Source: Candidatus Eiseniibacteriota bacterium
GTDB taxonomy: Bacteria > Arandabacterota > Arandabacteria > Arandabacterales > Arandabacteraceae
Reading direction: 5' to 3'
Assembly (NCBI GenBank): GCA_030592245.1
Contig: JAUVJV010000072.1
Coordinates: 1 to 8,383, forward strand
Length of the DNA: 8,383 nt
Shown: piece after piece, positions 1-6,856 of the stretch
Position numbering within the stretch: the first letter of the stretch is position 1
Layout of the letters: each line of letters starts with the position of its first letter
Notes under the pieces: generated by a model
Seen by the model: only the letters and a program-made list of their open reading frames with translations
What the model was told of the DNA's origin: nothing
The model's database searches: none
Position numbers and translations under genes: made by a program

Positions 1-1310
1 GACATGTCGGAGATATGCACCAGGCCCTCGATCCCCTCTTCGATCTCGACGAAGGCACCGAAATTGGTGAGATTCCGGACCTTGCCCGTTACCTTGGTGC
101 CCTCCGGATACCTTTCCTCAAGGGTCTCCCATGGATCCGGCTCAACCTGCTTCAAGCCCAGAGATATCTTTTCGTTCTCCTTGTCGATCTTCAGCACCAC
201 CGCTTCGATCATGTCACCGATGGCGACAAACTTCGACGGGTGCTTAACATGCTTGGTCCACGACATCTCGGACTTGTGCACCAAGCCCTCGACACCCTTC
301 TCCAGCTCGACAAAGGCCCCGTAATCGGTGATGCTTACCACCTTTCCGCGAACCTTGGAGGCCACCGGGTACTTCGTCTCAATGTCCTCCCACGGATACG
401 GTGTGAGCTGCTTGAGCCCCAGAGAGATGCGCTCCCTCTCAAGGTCGAAGTCTAAGACCATGACCTTGACCGTGTCGCCTATGGCAACCATCTCGGATGG
501 ATGGCTGACACGGCCCCAGGCCAGGTCGGTGATGTGAAGGAGGCCGTCTATTCCGCCGAGATCGATAAAGGCGCCGAAATCGGTGATGTTCTTGACCATG
601 CCCTCGCGTATCTGGCCCTTCTCGAGTTCTGCCAGCACTTGCTTCTTGAGTTTCTCGCGCTCCTCTTCAAGCACGATTCTCCTCGAGACAACGACATTCC
701 TTCTCCGCTTGTTGAGCTTGATCACCTTGACCCGGATGATCTCGCCAATGAGCTCGTGCAGATTCTGTATATGTCTGATGCCGACCTGAGACCCAGGCAG
801 AAATGCTTCGACCCCGAAGAGATCTACCACGGCACCACCCTGGATGCGCTTCAAGAGCTTGCCCTCGACAACCTTCTGGACATCATAGGCATCCTTGATC
901 GTGCCCCAGACCCGGAGAAAATCGGCGCGCTGCTTGGAGAGAACAACCAGGCCGTCCTGGTTCTCCATCTTCTCAAGATACACATCGATGTCGTCTCCGA
1001 CTCTGATCGTCGGGTTCTCGCCGAATTCGTTCAATGGAATGATGCCTTCGGACTTGAACCCGATGTCAACCAGCACTTCGTTCTCGGCGACCTTGACTAC
1101 CCGGCCCTTGACGATCTCACCTTCCTGGATCTCCTTGAACGACTCCTCATACATGTCAAGAAGCTCCTGGGAGATGTCAGCCAGGTCCTCATCGTCCATC
1201 ACCACAGGCTTAAGCTGCGAGCGGGCGGGGGTTGCCTTCCTCCCTTCATCATAGGATTCCTTCCCCTTCGGGGAGGTCTCTTCTGTCGGAATGTTTTCAC
1301 TACCTGTCAT
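1..1310 (-). CDS. rpsA: 30S ribosomal protein S1, 5' part (runs off window)
   Basis: Ribosomal protein S1 binds mRNA and helps load it on the 30S subunit. The visible 436 codons contain a charged N-terminal region (about residues 1-60) and tandem S1 (OB-fold) RNA-binding modules at roughly 62-126, 143-208, 231-299 and 316-386, with a fifth beginning near 403. Modules 3-5 have the classic pattern GxVxxIxDxGAFVxL, then GLVHxSExxW, then ISLGLKQ; PYPWE and PDPWE linkers separate them, as in bacterial S1. Modules 1 and 2 are more divergent, as expected for the ribosome-docking end. The ATG at 1310 is preceded by AAGGAG (1321-1326) with 10 nt spacing. The frame is still open at base 1, so the C-terminus and the final number of modules are unknown. 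It lies 59 nt after ispH; in many Clostridia the two are fused, here they are separate. Identification is by family motifs and is firm. Confidence 0.96.
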   Translation of the reverse strand, partial: MTGSENIPTEETSPKGKESYDEGRKATPARSQLKPVVMDDEDLADISQELLDMYEESFKEIQEGEIVKGRVVKVAENEVLVDIGFKSEGIIPLNEFGENPTIRVGDDIDVYLEKMENQDGLVVLSKQRADFLRVWGTIKDAYDVQKVVEGKLLKRIQGGAVVDLFGVEAFLPGSQVGIRHIQNLHELIGEIIRVKVIKLNKRRRNVVVSRRIVLEEEREKLKKQVLAELEKGQIREGMVKNITDFGAFIDLGGIDGLLHITDLAWGRVSHPSEMVAIGDTVKVMVLDFDLERERISLGLKQLTPYPWEDIETKYPVASKVRGKVVSITDYGAFVELEKGVEGLVHKSEMSWTKHVKHPSKFVAIGDMIEAVVLKIDKENEKISLGLKQVEPDPWETLEERYPEGTKVTGKVRNLTNFGAFVEIEEGIEGLVHISDM

Positions 1311-1328
1311 CCTACCCCTTCTCCTTCC

Positions 1329-1361
1329 GTTCTATAGATTTAGCCCAGAGGGCTATAGAAC
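1329..1361 (-). promoter_or_regulatory. Hairpin in the rpsA leader, next to its ribosome binding site
   Basis: Between the ispH stop (1370) and the rpsA start (1310), the 9-nt arms GTTCTATAG and CTATAGAAC are perfect reverse complements. Inside them is a CCC-TCT-GGG mini-stem, alternatively a 6-bp TAGCCC/GGGCTA stem. The base of the stem lies 2 nt from the AAGGAG of rpsA. There is no T-run after it, so it does not look like an intrinsic terminator. Possible roles, all inferred, are control of S1 translation (S1 is autoregulated through leader hairpins in enterobacteria), an RNA processing site, or a protein-binding palindrome. Confidence 0.6.
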
Positions 1362-1369
1362 TGCCTCAT

Positions 1370-2242
1370 TCACAATTGCCGCAGATTGGTTACAACACCC
1401 GTGACCAGCCACTGGGGCGTAGATGCCCCCGCGACAATGCCCACAGTGGAATCCCTGCGGAACCACCGGCTGTCGATCTCGCTGGCAGTTTCGATATGGT
1501 GAGTCCTGGAACAGATCGTGCGGCAGAGACTCTCCAGCCTGGAGGTGTTCGCGCTGTTTCGCCCGCCCACCACCAGTAAAACATCGACTTTGCCAGCCAG
1601 CACCCGAGCCCTTTCCTGGCGCTTCGCGGTCTCAATACATATCGTGTTAAAAACCAGGACCTCCCTTGCCCTCTTCGAGATCTCGGCGACCACGCTGGCA
1701 AACGTGTCTACCGCTATAGTCGTCTGTGCAATAATACCGACTTTGGATGCAAATTTCAATCTTTTTGCTTGGTCGGAACTCTCAACCACAATTACCCGAC
1801 CCCCCACCTGGTTCCGGATACCCTTCACCTCGGGGTGAGTCTTCTCTCCAACTATAACCACCCCGTATCCCATGCGATAGAGCTTGAAGGCGTTTTTCTG
1901 GGCATTCCTCACGAAGGGGCACGTCGCGTCTACCACCGTGTATCCCCTTCTCCTCGCACGCTCAAGTACCTGGGGACTCGCGCCATGGGATCTTATGATC
2001 AAGGTCTTGCCTCCGTTGCCGAGTCTCCTTAAGGGCTTAACTCCCACTCCGATGAGTTTCTCCACCACCTGCGGGTTGTGGATCAGCGGGCCGAGGCTCA
2101 AGACCTCATCGGCGTGACCCGCGGCCGCAAGCGCGATCTTTATGGCCCTGGTGACTCCCGAGCAGAATCCGATTCCCTTGCTCACCCGTACCTTGAGCCT
2201 CTTGTTGCCCTTACTCTGCTTTCTGCATCCCTTTGCGGGCAC
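1370..2242 (-). CDS. ispH: 4-hydroxy-3-methylbut-2-enyl diphosphate reductase
   Basis: IspH (LytB) is the last enzyme of the MEP pathway: it reduces HMBPP to IPP and DMAPP using a [4Fe-4S] cluster, in the cytoplasm. Numbered from the GTG at 2242 (290 aa), the three cluster cysteines are C27 (GFCSGV), C108 (DATCPFV) and C202 (NTICIET). Substrate-site residues are present: H55 (LIHNP), H86 (RSHGAS), H136 and E138 (THPEVKG), a QTT motif near 174, and S230/N232 in GGRNSANTSRL. The C-terminal AGASTPQWL is typical. Start: the frame is open up to a TTG at 2332, which would overlap plsC by 38 nt and add 30 mostly basic residues, but GAGGAG there is only 2 nt from the TTG. The GTG at 2242 has GGAG at 7 nt, so I prefer it. 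Either form has a lysine/arginine-rich leader longer than usual, because families normally begin about 11 residues before the first cysteine. Function is certain; the start is not. Confidence 0.93.
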   Translation of the reverse strand: MPAKGCRKQSKGNKRLKVRVSKGIGFCSGVTRAIKIALAAAGHADEVLSLGPLIHNPQVVEKLIGVGVKPLRRLGNGGKTLIIRSHGASPQVLERARRRGYTVVDATCPFVRNAQKNAFKLYRMGYGVVIVGEKTHPEVKGIRNQVGGRVIVVESSDQAKRLKFASKVGIIAQTTIAVDTFASVVAEISKRAREVLVFNTICIETAKRQERARVLAGKVDVLLVVGGRNSANTSRLESLCRTICSRTHHIETASEIDSRWFRRDSTVGIVAGASTPQWLVTGVVTNLRQL

Positions 2243-2294
2243 GGCGGCTCTCCGCTTCGGGCTCACCGGACTTCTCTTTGCTCTTCCGGACAGC

Positions 2295-2918
2295 TTAGCG
2301 GGCTTCCTGGTTTTCTTTCGCGAGACTGGCAATTCTCCTCATCACCTCGTCAGTTACCTTCTGGTATTGCTCCCGCTCGTCCCCCGTCTCTCCCTTGAAA
2401 TCCGACGGGATGACCGGCTCGGCGCAAGATACCCTGAGTCTGCGCCTTCTCAAGAAGGCCGCACCCAGGCTGTTGGTCCCCTCCAAGTATACCGGCACTA
2501 TCGGAGCCTGCGTCAGAACGCCGATCATTCCCACCCCGGCTTTGGGCTTTAAGAACTTTCCCGAGAGACTTCTCGTGCCCTCGGGAAACATCAGCACAGC
2601 CCGTCCCTGCTTTATGAGTCTTACGGCCTTGCGAAAAGCGCCCATGTCCCCGACCGATCGCTTGAGCGGTATGGCATTGTATGAACGGATCACCGCCCCG
2701 AACACCGGGTTCTTGAAAAGCTCTTCCTTGGCCAGGTAGTGCATCTCTCGCGGTACCCCGCACCCCACGACCGGAGGATCGTAGTATGATATGTGATTCG
2801 ACGCGATGATCACGCCACCCGTCATGGGTACCCGCTCCCCTCCTCTGGCCACAAGACCGAACAGCAGCTTCGCTATCAGGTTCAAGATGATGTAGGCCAT
2901 CCTGTAGTGGAATCTCAT
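2295..2918 (-). CDS. plsC: 1-acyl-sn-glycerol-3-phosphate acyltransferase
   Basis: This PlsC/LPLAT-family enzyme transfers an acyl chain to lysophosphatidic acid to give phosphatidic acid, the phospholipid precursor, at the inner face of the membrane. The 207-residue protein has the family blocks in order: motif I NHISYYD with catalytic H42 and D47, motif II around NAIPLKR (81-87), motif III FPEGTRS (111-117) and motif IV VPVYLEG (141-147). Residues 9-22 form a hydrophobic N-terminal segment, probably a membrane anchor or re-entrant helix. Length is normal for the short bacterial class. The ATG lies 4 nt after the cmk stop codon, with GGGGA about 7 nt upstream, partly inside the cmk stop region, so translation is likely coupled to cmk. 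The cmk-plsC-ispH order is common in Clostridia-type genomes. The exact acyl donor cannot be read from sequence. Confidence 0.94.
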   Translation of the reverse strand: MRFHYRMAYIILNLIAKLLFGLVARGGERVPMTGGVIIASNHISYYDPPVVGCGVPREMHYLAKEELFKNPVFGAVIRSYNAIPLKRSVGDMGAFRKAVRLIKQGRAVLMFPEGTRSLSGKFLKPKAGVGMIGVLTQAPIVPVYLEGTNSLGAAFLRRRRLRVSCAEPVIPSDFKGETGDEREQYQKVTDEVMRRIASLAKENQEAR

Positions 2919-2921
2919 CCG

Positions 2922-3596
2922 TCATTCCCCGGTCTTCTTCCTCACCTCTTGAATCACTCTCTTCACCTGTTCTTCAATGGTCATCTCTGTGGTGTCCACA
3001 ATGATGGAACCTTCCGGAATGATGAGCGGGCTATGCTCTCTTGAGGAATCGTAAATGTCCCTGGATTCTATGTCCTTCTCCATCTCTTCAAGATCAACTG
3101 CAGTGCCCGCCGCCTCGAGCTCCTTCTTCCTTCTTAAGGCCCTGCAGCCGAGAGAAGCGTCCAGATAGATCTTGATCTCGGCATCCTTAAAGACAACCGA
3201 CCCCATGTCACGGCCCTCGGCAACGATGCCACCGCCTGCGCCTACCTGGCGCTGGAGCTCAACCATCCGCTTTCTTACGCCCTCTGCCGCTGCGACAATC
3301 GAAGAGGCCTGGGTAACCTCGGGAGTACGGATCTCATCGGTCACATCTGTCCCGTCCAGTATCACCCGTGTCCCATCCGGGTCGGGCCTTATGGCCATGT
3401 CGGTCTCTCGTGCCTGCCGCGCAAGGGCATCGGGATCATCAAGATCTACGCCTGTCTTGAGGGCCTTGACCGTCATGGCCCGGTACATGGCGCCCGTATC
3501 CAGATATGTGTAGCCGAGCTTCCTGGCAACCATCCTGGCAGTGGTGCTCTTACCGGATCCGGCAGGGCCGTCTATGGTTACCACAGGCCTTCTCAC
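2922..3596 (-). CDS. cmk: Cytidylate kinase
   Basis: Cmk phosphorylates CMP and dCMP to the diphosphates using ATP, feeding CTP/dCTP recycling and phospholipid synthesis. The 224-residue protein has the P-loop GPAGSGKST (10-18), the nucleoside-binding DTGAMYR block (33-39), EGRDMGSVVF (127-136; usually GRDIGTVV), and the lid/CMP-site segment RDxxDSSREHSPL (179-191), all in the standard places and at the usual length for the single-domain bacterial enzyme. Translation starts with GTG. The GTGA overlap puts this start on the last 4 nt of the upstream pseudouridine synthase gene, with AAAGGAG 8 nt upstream, a typical coupled start. plsC follows after 3 nt. No missing key residues were seen. Confidence 0.96.
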   Translation of the reverse strand: MRRPVVTIDGPAGSGKSTTARMVARKLGYTYLDTGAMYRAMTVKALKTGVDLDDPDALARQARETDMAIRPDPDGTRVILDGTDVTDEIRTPEVTQASSIVAAAEGVRKRMVELQRQVGAGGGIVAEGRDMGSVVFKDAEIKIYLDASLGCRALRRKKELEAAGTAVDLEEMEKDIESRDIYDSSREHSPLIIPEGSIIVDTTEMTIEEQVKRVIQEVRKKTGE

Positions 3597-4351
3597 TCCC
3601 GGTTCTCCTTTACCTTCTTTAGATAGGCCTCTTCCACCAGCCTTCTTAAACCCCTTACCTCGTCCCTTTTAAGATATCTCCAGGCCCCGGAGGGAAGGTC
3701 ACCAAGCTCGACCGTTCCGAGGCGCACCCGCCTCAGCCACCACGTTCCGAATCCGCAGGCCGTCAACATGCGTCTTATCTCCCGTTTTCGTCCCTCGGTG
3801 AGGGTCAGCTCGAGAATCGGCTTCTCGCCACCCTCCAATATCCTGGCCTCCTTGACCCGGGCCGGTCCGTCCTCAATCTCGACACCGCCCTTGAGCCTGG
3901 CTACCAGGTCATCACCGGCGGGCCTGTCCAGGCGCACGTGGTAGACTTTCTCGACCTCGTGCCGGGGATGACTCAGCCTGAACCCCAGTTTACCGTCATT
4001 GGTCAGAAGAAGCAGCCCCTCAGAGTCCATGTCCAGCCTGCCCACGCTGAAGAGACCTTCAGGCAACCCTTCGATCGCATCATAAAAGGTACTTCTTCCC
4101 TGCGGGTCGCTTCCGGTGACCACCACACCGCGGGGCTTATTGGCGATAACATAGATCAGCTCGGTAAAGGGCTTGACCACCCGGCCATCGACCTTGACCT
4201 CGTCGACCCCGGTATCCACCAGGGTCCCGACCTCACTCACCACTTCCCCATTAAGGGTCACTCGGCTCTCGCGAACAAGCTCCTCGCATTTCCTTCTTGA
4301 GCCGAGCCGGCAGTCGCGAAGGTACTTATTCAGTCTCAGTTTGCTCGGCAT
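3593..4351 (-). CDS. rluB: RsuA/RluB-type rRNA pseudouridine synthase
   Basis: This enzyme isomerises a specific uridine in rRNA to pseudouridine; in the RluB group the target is in 23S helix 89, in RsuA it is 16S U516. The 252 residues comprise an S4 RNA-binding domain (about 3-60, with the family pattern LNKYLRDCRLGSRRKCEELV) and the catalytic domain (about 65-240). The catalytic aspartate is D107 in GRLDMDSEGLLLLTNDG; further family blocks are KPRGVVVT (72-79), HPRHEVEKVYHV (128-139) and EGRKREIRRML (187-196). The ATG at 4351 lies inside the end of scpB (26-nt overlap) and its ribosome binding site is weak, so expression probably depends on scpB translation. It ends in the 4-nt overlap with cmk. 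The choice of rluB over rsuA rests on the scpB-rluB-cmk context common in Gram-positive genomes; the substrate is inferred. Confidence 0.92.
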   Translation of the reverse strand: MPSKLRLNKYLRDCRLGSRRKCEELVRESRVTLNGEVVSEVGTLVDTGVDEVKVDGRVVKPFTELIYVIANKPRGVVVTGSDPQGRSTFYDAIEGLPEGLFSVGRLDMDSEGLLLLTNDGKLGFRLSHPRHEVEKVYHVRLDRPAGDDLVARLKGGVEIEDGPARVKEARILEGGEKPILELTLTEGRKREIRRMLTACGFGTWWLRRVRLGTVELGDLPSGAWRYLKRDEVRGLRRLVEEAYLKKVKENRE

Positions 4352-5129
4352 CCGCTTCGGGAACCCCTTCGGCCTCAGGATCTTCTTCGTCTCCGGGAGG
4401 CTTTTCCGCCTCTGACTCCTCTACCACCTCAGGATCTTCTTCGTCTCGGGGAAGCTCCTCGGCCCCTGACTCCTCTACCACCTCAGCAAGCTCCTCAGAC
4501 CCGGAAGGCTCTTCCACCCCAAGGGTCTCTTCCACCCCGGGATCCTCTTCAGCCCCGGGAGCCCCTTCGCCCTCGGAAACATCATCCGCAGGCATCTCAG
4601 ACGTCGGGCCGACCAGCTTCTCAATCTCCTCAATCCCGGGAAGGTCGGCGAGCTTGCTCAGCCCGAACTGCATCAGGAAATCCCTGGTCGTTCCAAATAG
4701 AAGCGGGCGTCCCGGTCCATCGGCCCTTCCCACTATCCGGACCAGATCGCGCTCCATCAGCGTGCGCAGAACCCCGTCCACATTGACTCCGCGAATACCC
4801 TCCAGGGTCGTGCGGAGTGCAGGCTGCTTGTAGGCAACGATGGCCAGGGTCTCAAGCGCGGCCCGCGAGAGGCGCTGCTTGCCCCGGGTCTCAACCAGCT
4901 TTCCCACCCAGAGCGCATAATCGGCCTTGGTGGTGAGCTGGTAGCCACCCCCTATTTCCACAATCTGGAATGACCGCGTATCATCTGCATAGTCGATCTT
5001 GAGCTCATTCAGGGTCTCTATCACCTGGTCGGTTTCAAGTCCCGGGACAACCGACTTGATCCGTCTCACGCTCAGTGGGTCGGGGGACGCGAAGAGAAGC
5101 GCCTCCACTATCCGCTTAAGTTCCTCCAT
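4326..5129 (-). CDS. scpB: Segregation and condensation protein B with long acidic tail
   Basis: ScpB is the winged-helix (kite) dimer that binds ScpA and with SMC forms the bacterial condensin that organises and separates sister chromosomes. Numbered from the ATG at 5129, residues 2-173 cover the two winged-helix domains. The hallmark block runs from about 86 to 166: LSRAALETLAIVAYKQP, then RGVNVDGVLRTLMERDLV, then RADGPGRPLLFGTT. Residues 174-267 are an added low-complexity tail: by my count 31 Glu and 8 Asp against only 2 basic residues, with proline and glycine, and two tandem 18-residue repeats. ScpB proteins are usually about 170-200 aa, so the tail is unusual. Start: GTG at 5132 and ATG at 5129 adjoin; AAGGAG is 7 nt from the ATG, hence that choice. 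It overlaps the scpA end by 14 nt and contains the start of rluB. Confidence 0.95.
   Translation of the reverse strand: MEELKRIVEALLFASPDPLSVRRIKSVVPGLETDQVIETLNELKIDYADDTRSFQIVEIGGGYQLTTKADYALWVGKLVETRGKQRLSRAALETLAIVAYKQPALRTTLEGIRGVNVDGVLRTLMERDLVRIVGRADGPGRPLLFGTTRDFLMQFGLSKLADLPGIEEIEKLVGPTSEMPADDVSEGEGAPGAEEDPGVEETLGVEEPSGSEELAEVVEESGAEELPRDEEDPEVVEESEAEKPPGDEEDPEAEGVPEADAEQTETE
4373..4480. repeat. Two tandem 54-bp repeats inside the scpB tail
   Basis: Bases 4373-4426 and 4427-4480 are direct tandem copies with 6 mismatches in 54 by my alignment (about 89% identity). A third, degraded start (CCTCAG) follows at 4481. The period is 18 codons, so the reading frame of scpB is kept. The encoded units both begin VVEES and end DEEDPE. 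Such repeats can gain or lose units by slippage or recombination without breaking the gene. Confidence 0.85.
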
Positions 5130-5838
5130 CACCTCTCTCCTTAACTACCTTCTGAATCCAGATCTGTCCGAAGGGCTTGGATTGCTTCACCTTTGCGACC
5201 CTGAGCCTCAGGAGCTCGAGCATTGCCAGGAAGGTCGCAATTAGTCCCGCCACTCCGGTATCGCTCTCGAAGAGATCCTCAAAAGCGATGACCTCCTTCT
5301 CCGCAAGCCTCTGCTTGAGGTACTCCATCTTCTCCTCGATGGAGGATTCCTCGGCGCGGACATCCATGTAGCGGGTCCTCGCCTCCTCCAGCACACCCTT
5401 GAAGGCTGTGATGAGATCGAAGAGGCTATAGGAGAACTCAGCTTCCTCCTCGACCTCCTCCGGCTCCTGCTCAGGCCTTTCGAAGAGCAGCTGGCGCTGA
5501 TAGCGCATGGAGTCGAGCTCTGTCGCCGCCGCCTTGAATTTCTGGTACTCCAGGAGCTGCTGCACCAGCTGCTGCCTGGGGTCTATCTCTTCCTCCTCCT
5601 CATCCACCTGGACGGGGAGAAGCAGGCGAGCTTTTATGCGCATCAGCGTAGCCGCCATCACCAGGAACTCACCGGCGAGCTCCAGGTTCAGGAACTCCAG
5701 CATCTCTATGTATTCCAGGTACTGCTCGGTTATCTTGGAAATCGGGATGTCATAGATATCGACCTCCTGCCTCTTGATGAGATAAAGAAGCAGGTCCAGG
5801 GGGCCTTCGAACTTCTCCAGCCTGACTTTGTAGTCCAT
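5116..5838 (-). CDS. scpA: Segregation and condensation protein A (kleisin)
   Basis: ScpA is the kleisin that bridges the SMC heads and carries the ScpB dimer in the bacterial condensin complex. The 240-residue protein begins with the family signature FEGPLDLLLYLIKRQEVDIYDIPI (10-33, interrupted here only by normal variation), followed by the helical SMC-neck-binding region with ITEQYLEY and LAGEFLVMAATLMRIKARLLLP (to about 75). An acidic, flexible middle follows, with EEEEEID near 80-86 and a glutamate-rich run at about 121-134. The C-terminal winged helix lies at about 185-232, with FLAMLELLRLR at 203-213. Length is typical. The ATG at 5838 has AGGA 6 nt upstream, and sits 21 nt after the trpS stop. 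Its end overlaps scpB by 14 nt, matching the usual scpAB pair. No defect was seen. Confidence 0.96.
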   Translation of the reverse strand: MDYKVRLEKFEGPLDLLLYLIKRQEVDIYDIPISKITEQYLEYIEMLEFLNLELAGEFLVMAATLMRIKARLLLPVQVDEEEEEIDPRQQLVQQLLEYQKFKAAATELDSMRYQRQLLFERPEQEPEEVEEEAEFSYSLFDLITAFKGVLEEARTRYMDVRAEESSIEEKMEYLKQRLAEKEVIAFEDLFESDTGVAGLIATFLAMLELLRLRVAKVKQSKPFGQIWIQKVVKERGDGGT

Positions 5839-5859
5839 TGCCTATCCTGCAGTCTCCCG

Positions 5860-6846
5860 CTAACGCGAGAGCTTCATTACCCTTCTGACCATGTTGATTG
5901 TCTTCGTAGCCTCATCGTGGGCCCTGTCGGCGCCGTCCTCCAGGATAACCTTGACCTGGTCGAGGTCGGCTTCATACTCGGCGCGCTTCTGGCGAATCGG
6001 CGCAAGATGATCCGACAGCACGGACGCGCAGAGCTTCTTACAGTCCACGCAACCCTGCTCTCCCGACCGGCAGCGCGCCTCCAGGTTGCCCACCTCGCCC
6101 GGATTGAACCTGGTGTGATACGCGAAGATATTGCAGATCTCGGGATGTCCGGGATCTCCCATGCGGATCTTCTCGGGATCGGTGATCGCGGTCATCACCT
6201 TCTTGGCAATCTCCTCCTCGGAATCCGAAAGGAGAATCACATTACCCATCGACTTGCTCATCCGCTTGCCGTCCAGCCCCGGGAGCCTCGCGAACTTCGT
6301 CAAGAGAGGCTCCGGCACCGGGAACACCTCGCCATAGAGCATATTGAAGCGCCTTGCGATCTCCCGGGTTATCTCCAGGTGCGGAAGCTGGTCTTCCCCC
6401 ACCGGCACGGCGTGCGCCCTGTACATCAAGATGTCGGCGGCCTGTAAGACCGGGTATCCCAGGTGGCCGTACATCACCTGGTCGCTCAGGCCTAAGTCCC
6501 TCACCTGTTCCTTGATCGTGGGATTCCGTTGAAGCCGCGCCACGCTAACCAGCATCGATAAGAGCAGGTGAAGCTCCGCATGCTCCTTTACATCCGACTG
6601 GACAAAGACCACGCTCACCTCCGGATCGATCCCCGCGGCCAGCCAGTCTATGACCACGTCGACCCCGTCGCGCCCTATGCCCGAGGTATCCTCATAGCCG
6701 GTCGTGAGCACATGCCAGTCCGCGACCTCGAAGAAACACCGGTATTCGTTCTGAAGCTTGACCCAGTTGGCCAGCACGCCAACATAGTTGCCCAGATGAA
6801 GCCGGCCTGTCGGCCTCATTCCGCTAAGTATGACCTTTTGCGCCAT
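5860..6846 (-). CDS. trpS: Tryptophanyl-tRNA synthetase, iron-sulfur-like cysteine set
   Basis: TrpRS is the class I enzyme that charges tRNA(Trp) with tryptophan. The 328 residues show the Rossmann fold signature SGMRPTGRLHLGNY (8-21; HLGN is the HIGH-type motif at 17-20) and KRMSKS (194-199). Also typical are GEDQLPHLEITREIARRFN (150-168) and the tRNA-binding helical C-terminus, giving normal length. Four cysteines, C238, C259, C266 and C269, are spaced C-x20-C-x6-C-x2-C, with a further C273. This closely resembles the C-x22-C-x6-C-x2-C set that holds a [4Fe-4S] cluster in Thermotoga maritima TrpRS, so a cluster near the anticodon-binding end is likely but inferred. The ATG at 6846 has GGGAG 5 nt upstream and lies 10 nt after the protease gene stop. 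It ends in TAG, showing that TAG is a normal stop here. No T-box leader was recognised, which fits an internal operon position. Confidence 0.96.
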   Translation of the reverse strand: MAQKVILSGMRPTGRLHLGNYVGVLANWVKLQNEYRCFFEVADWHVLTTGYEDTSGIGRDGVDVVIDWLAAGIDPEVSVVFVQSDVKEHAELHLLLSMLVSVARLQRNPTIKEQVRDLGLSDQVMYGHLGYPVLQAADILMYRAHAVPVGEDQLPHLEITREIARRFNMLYGEVFPVPEPLLTKFARLPGLDGKRMSKSMGNVILLSDSEEEIAKKVMTAITDPEKIRMGDPGHPEICNIFAYHTRFNPGEVGNLEARCRSGEQGCVDCKKLCASVLSDHLAPIRQKRAEYEADLDQVKVILEDGADRAHDEATKTINMVRRVMKLSR

Positions 6847-6856
6847 GGTAACTCCC

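Noticed and set aside
1..420. Direct DNA repeats about 260 bp apart (for example around 'tcggagatatgcaccag' and 'tcggacttgtgcaccaa')
   Set aside because: They are the repeated S1 modules of one protein, not a mobile or regulatory repeat.
501..1337. 278-codon plus-strand open frame
   Set aside because: It is exactly antisense to rpsA, whose S1 modules are unmistakable. Long antisense frames are common opposite GC-rich coding sequence, and no motif is visible.
2350..2925. 191-codon minus-strand frame overlapping plsC in another frame
   Set aside because: plsC has all four acyltransferase motifs in its own frame; the alternative frame has no recognisable domain.
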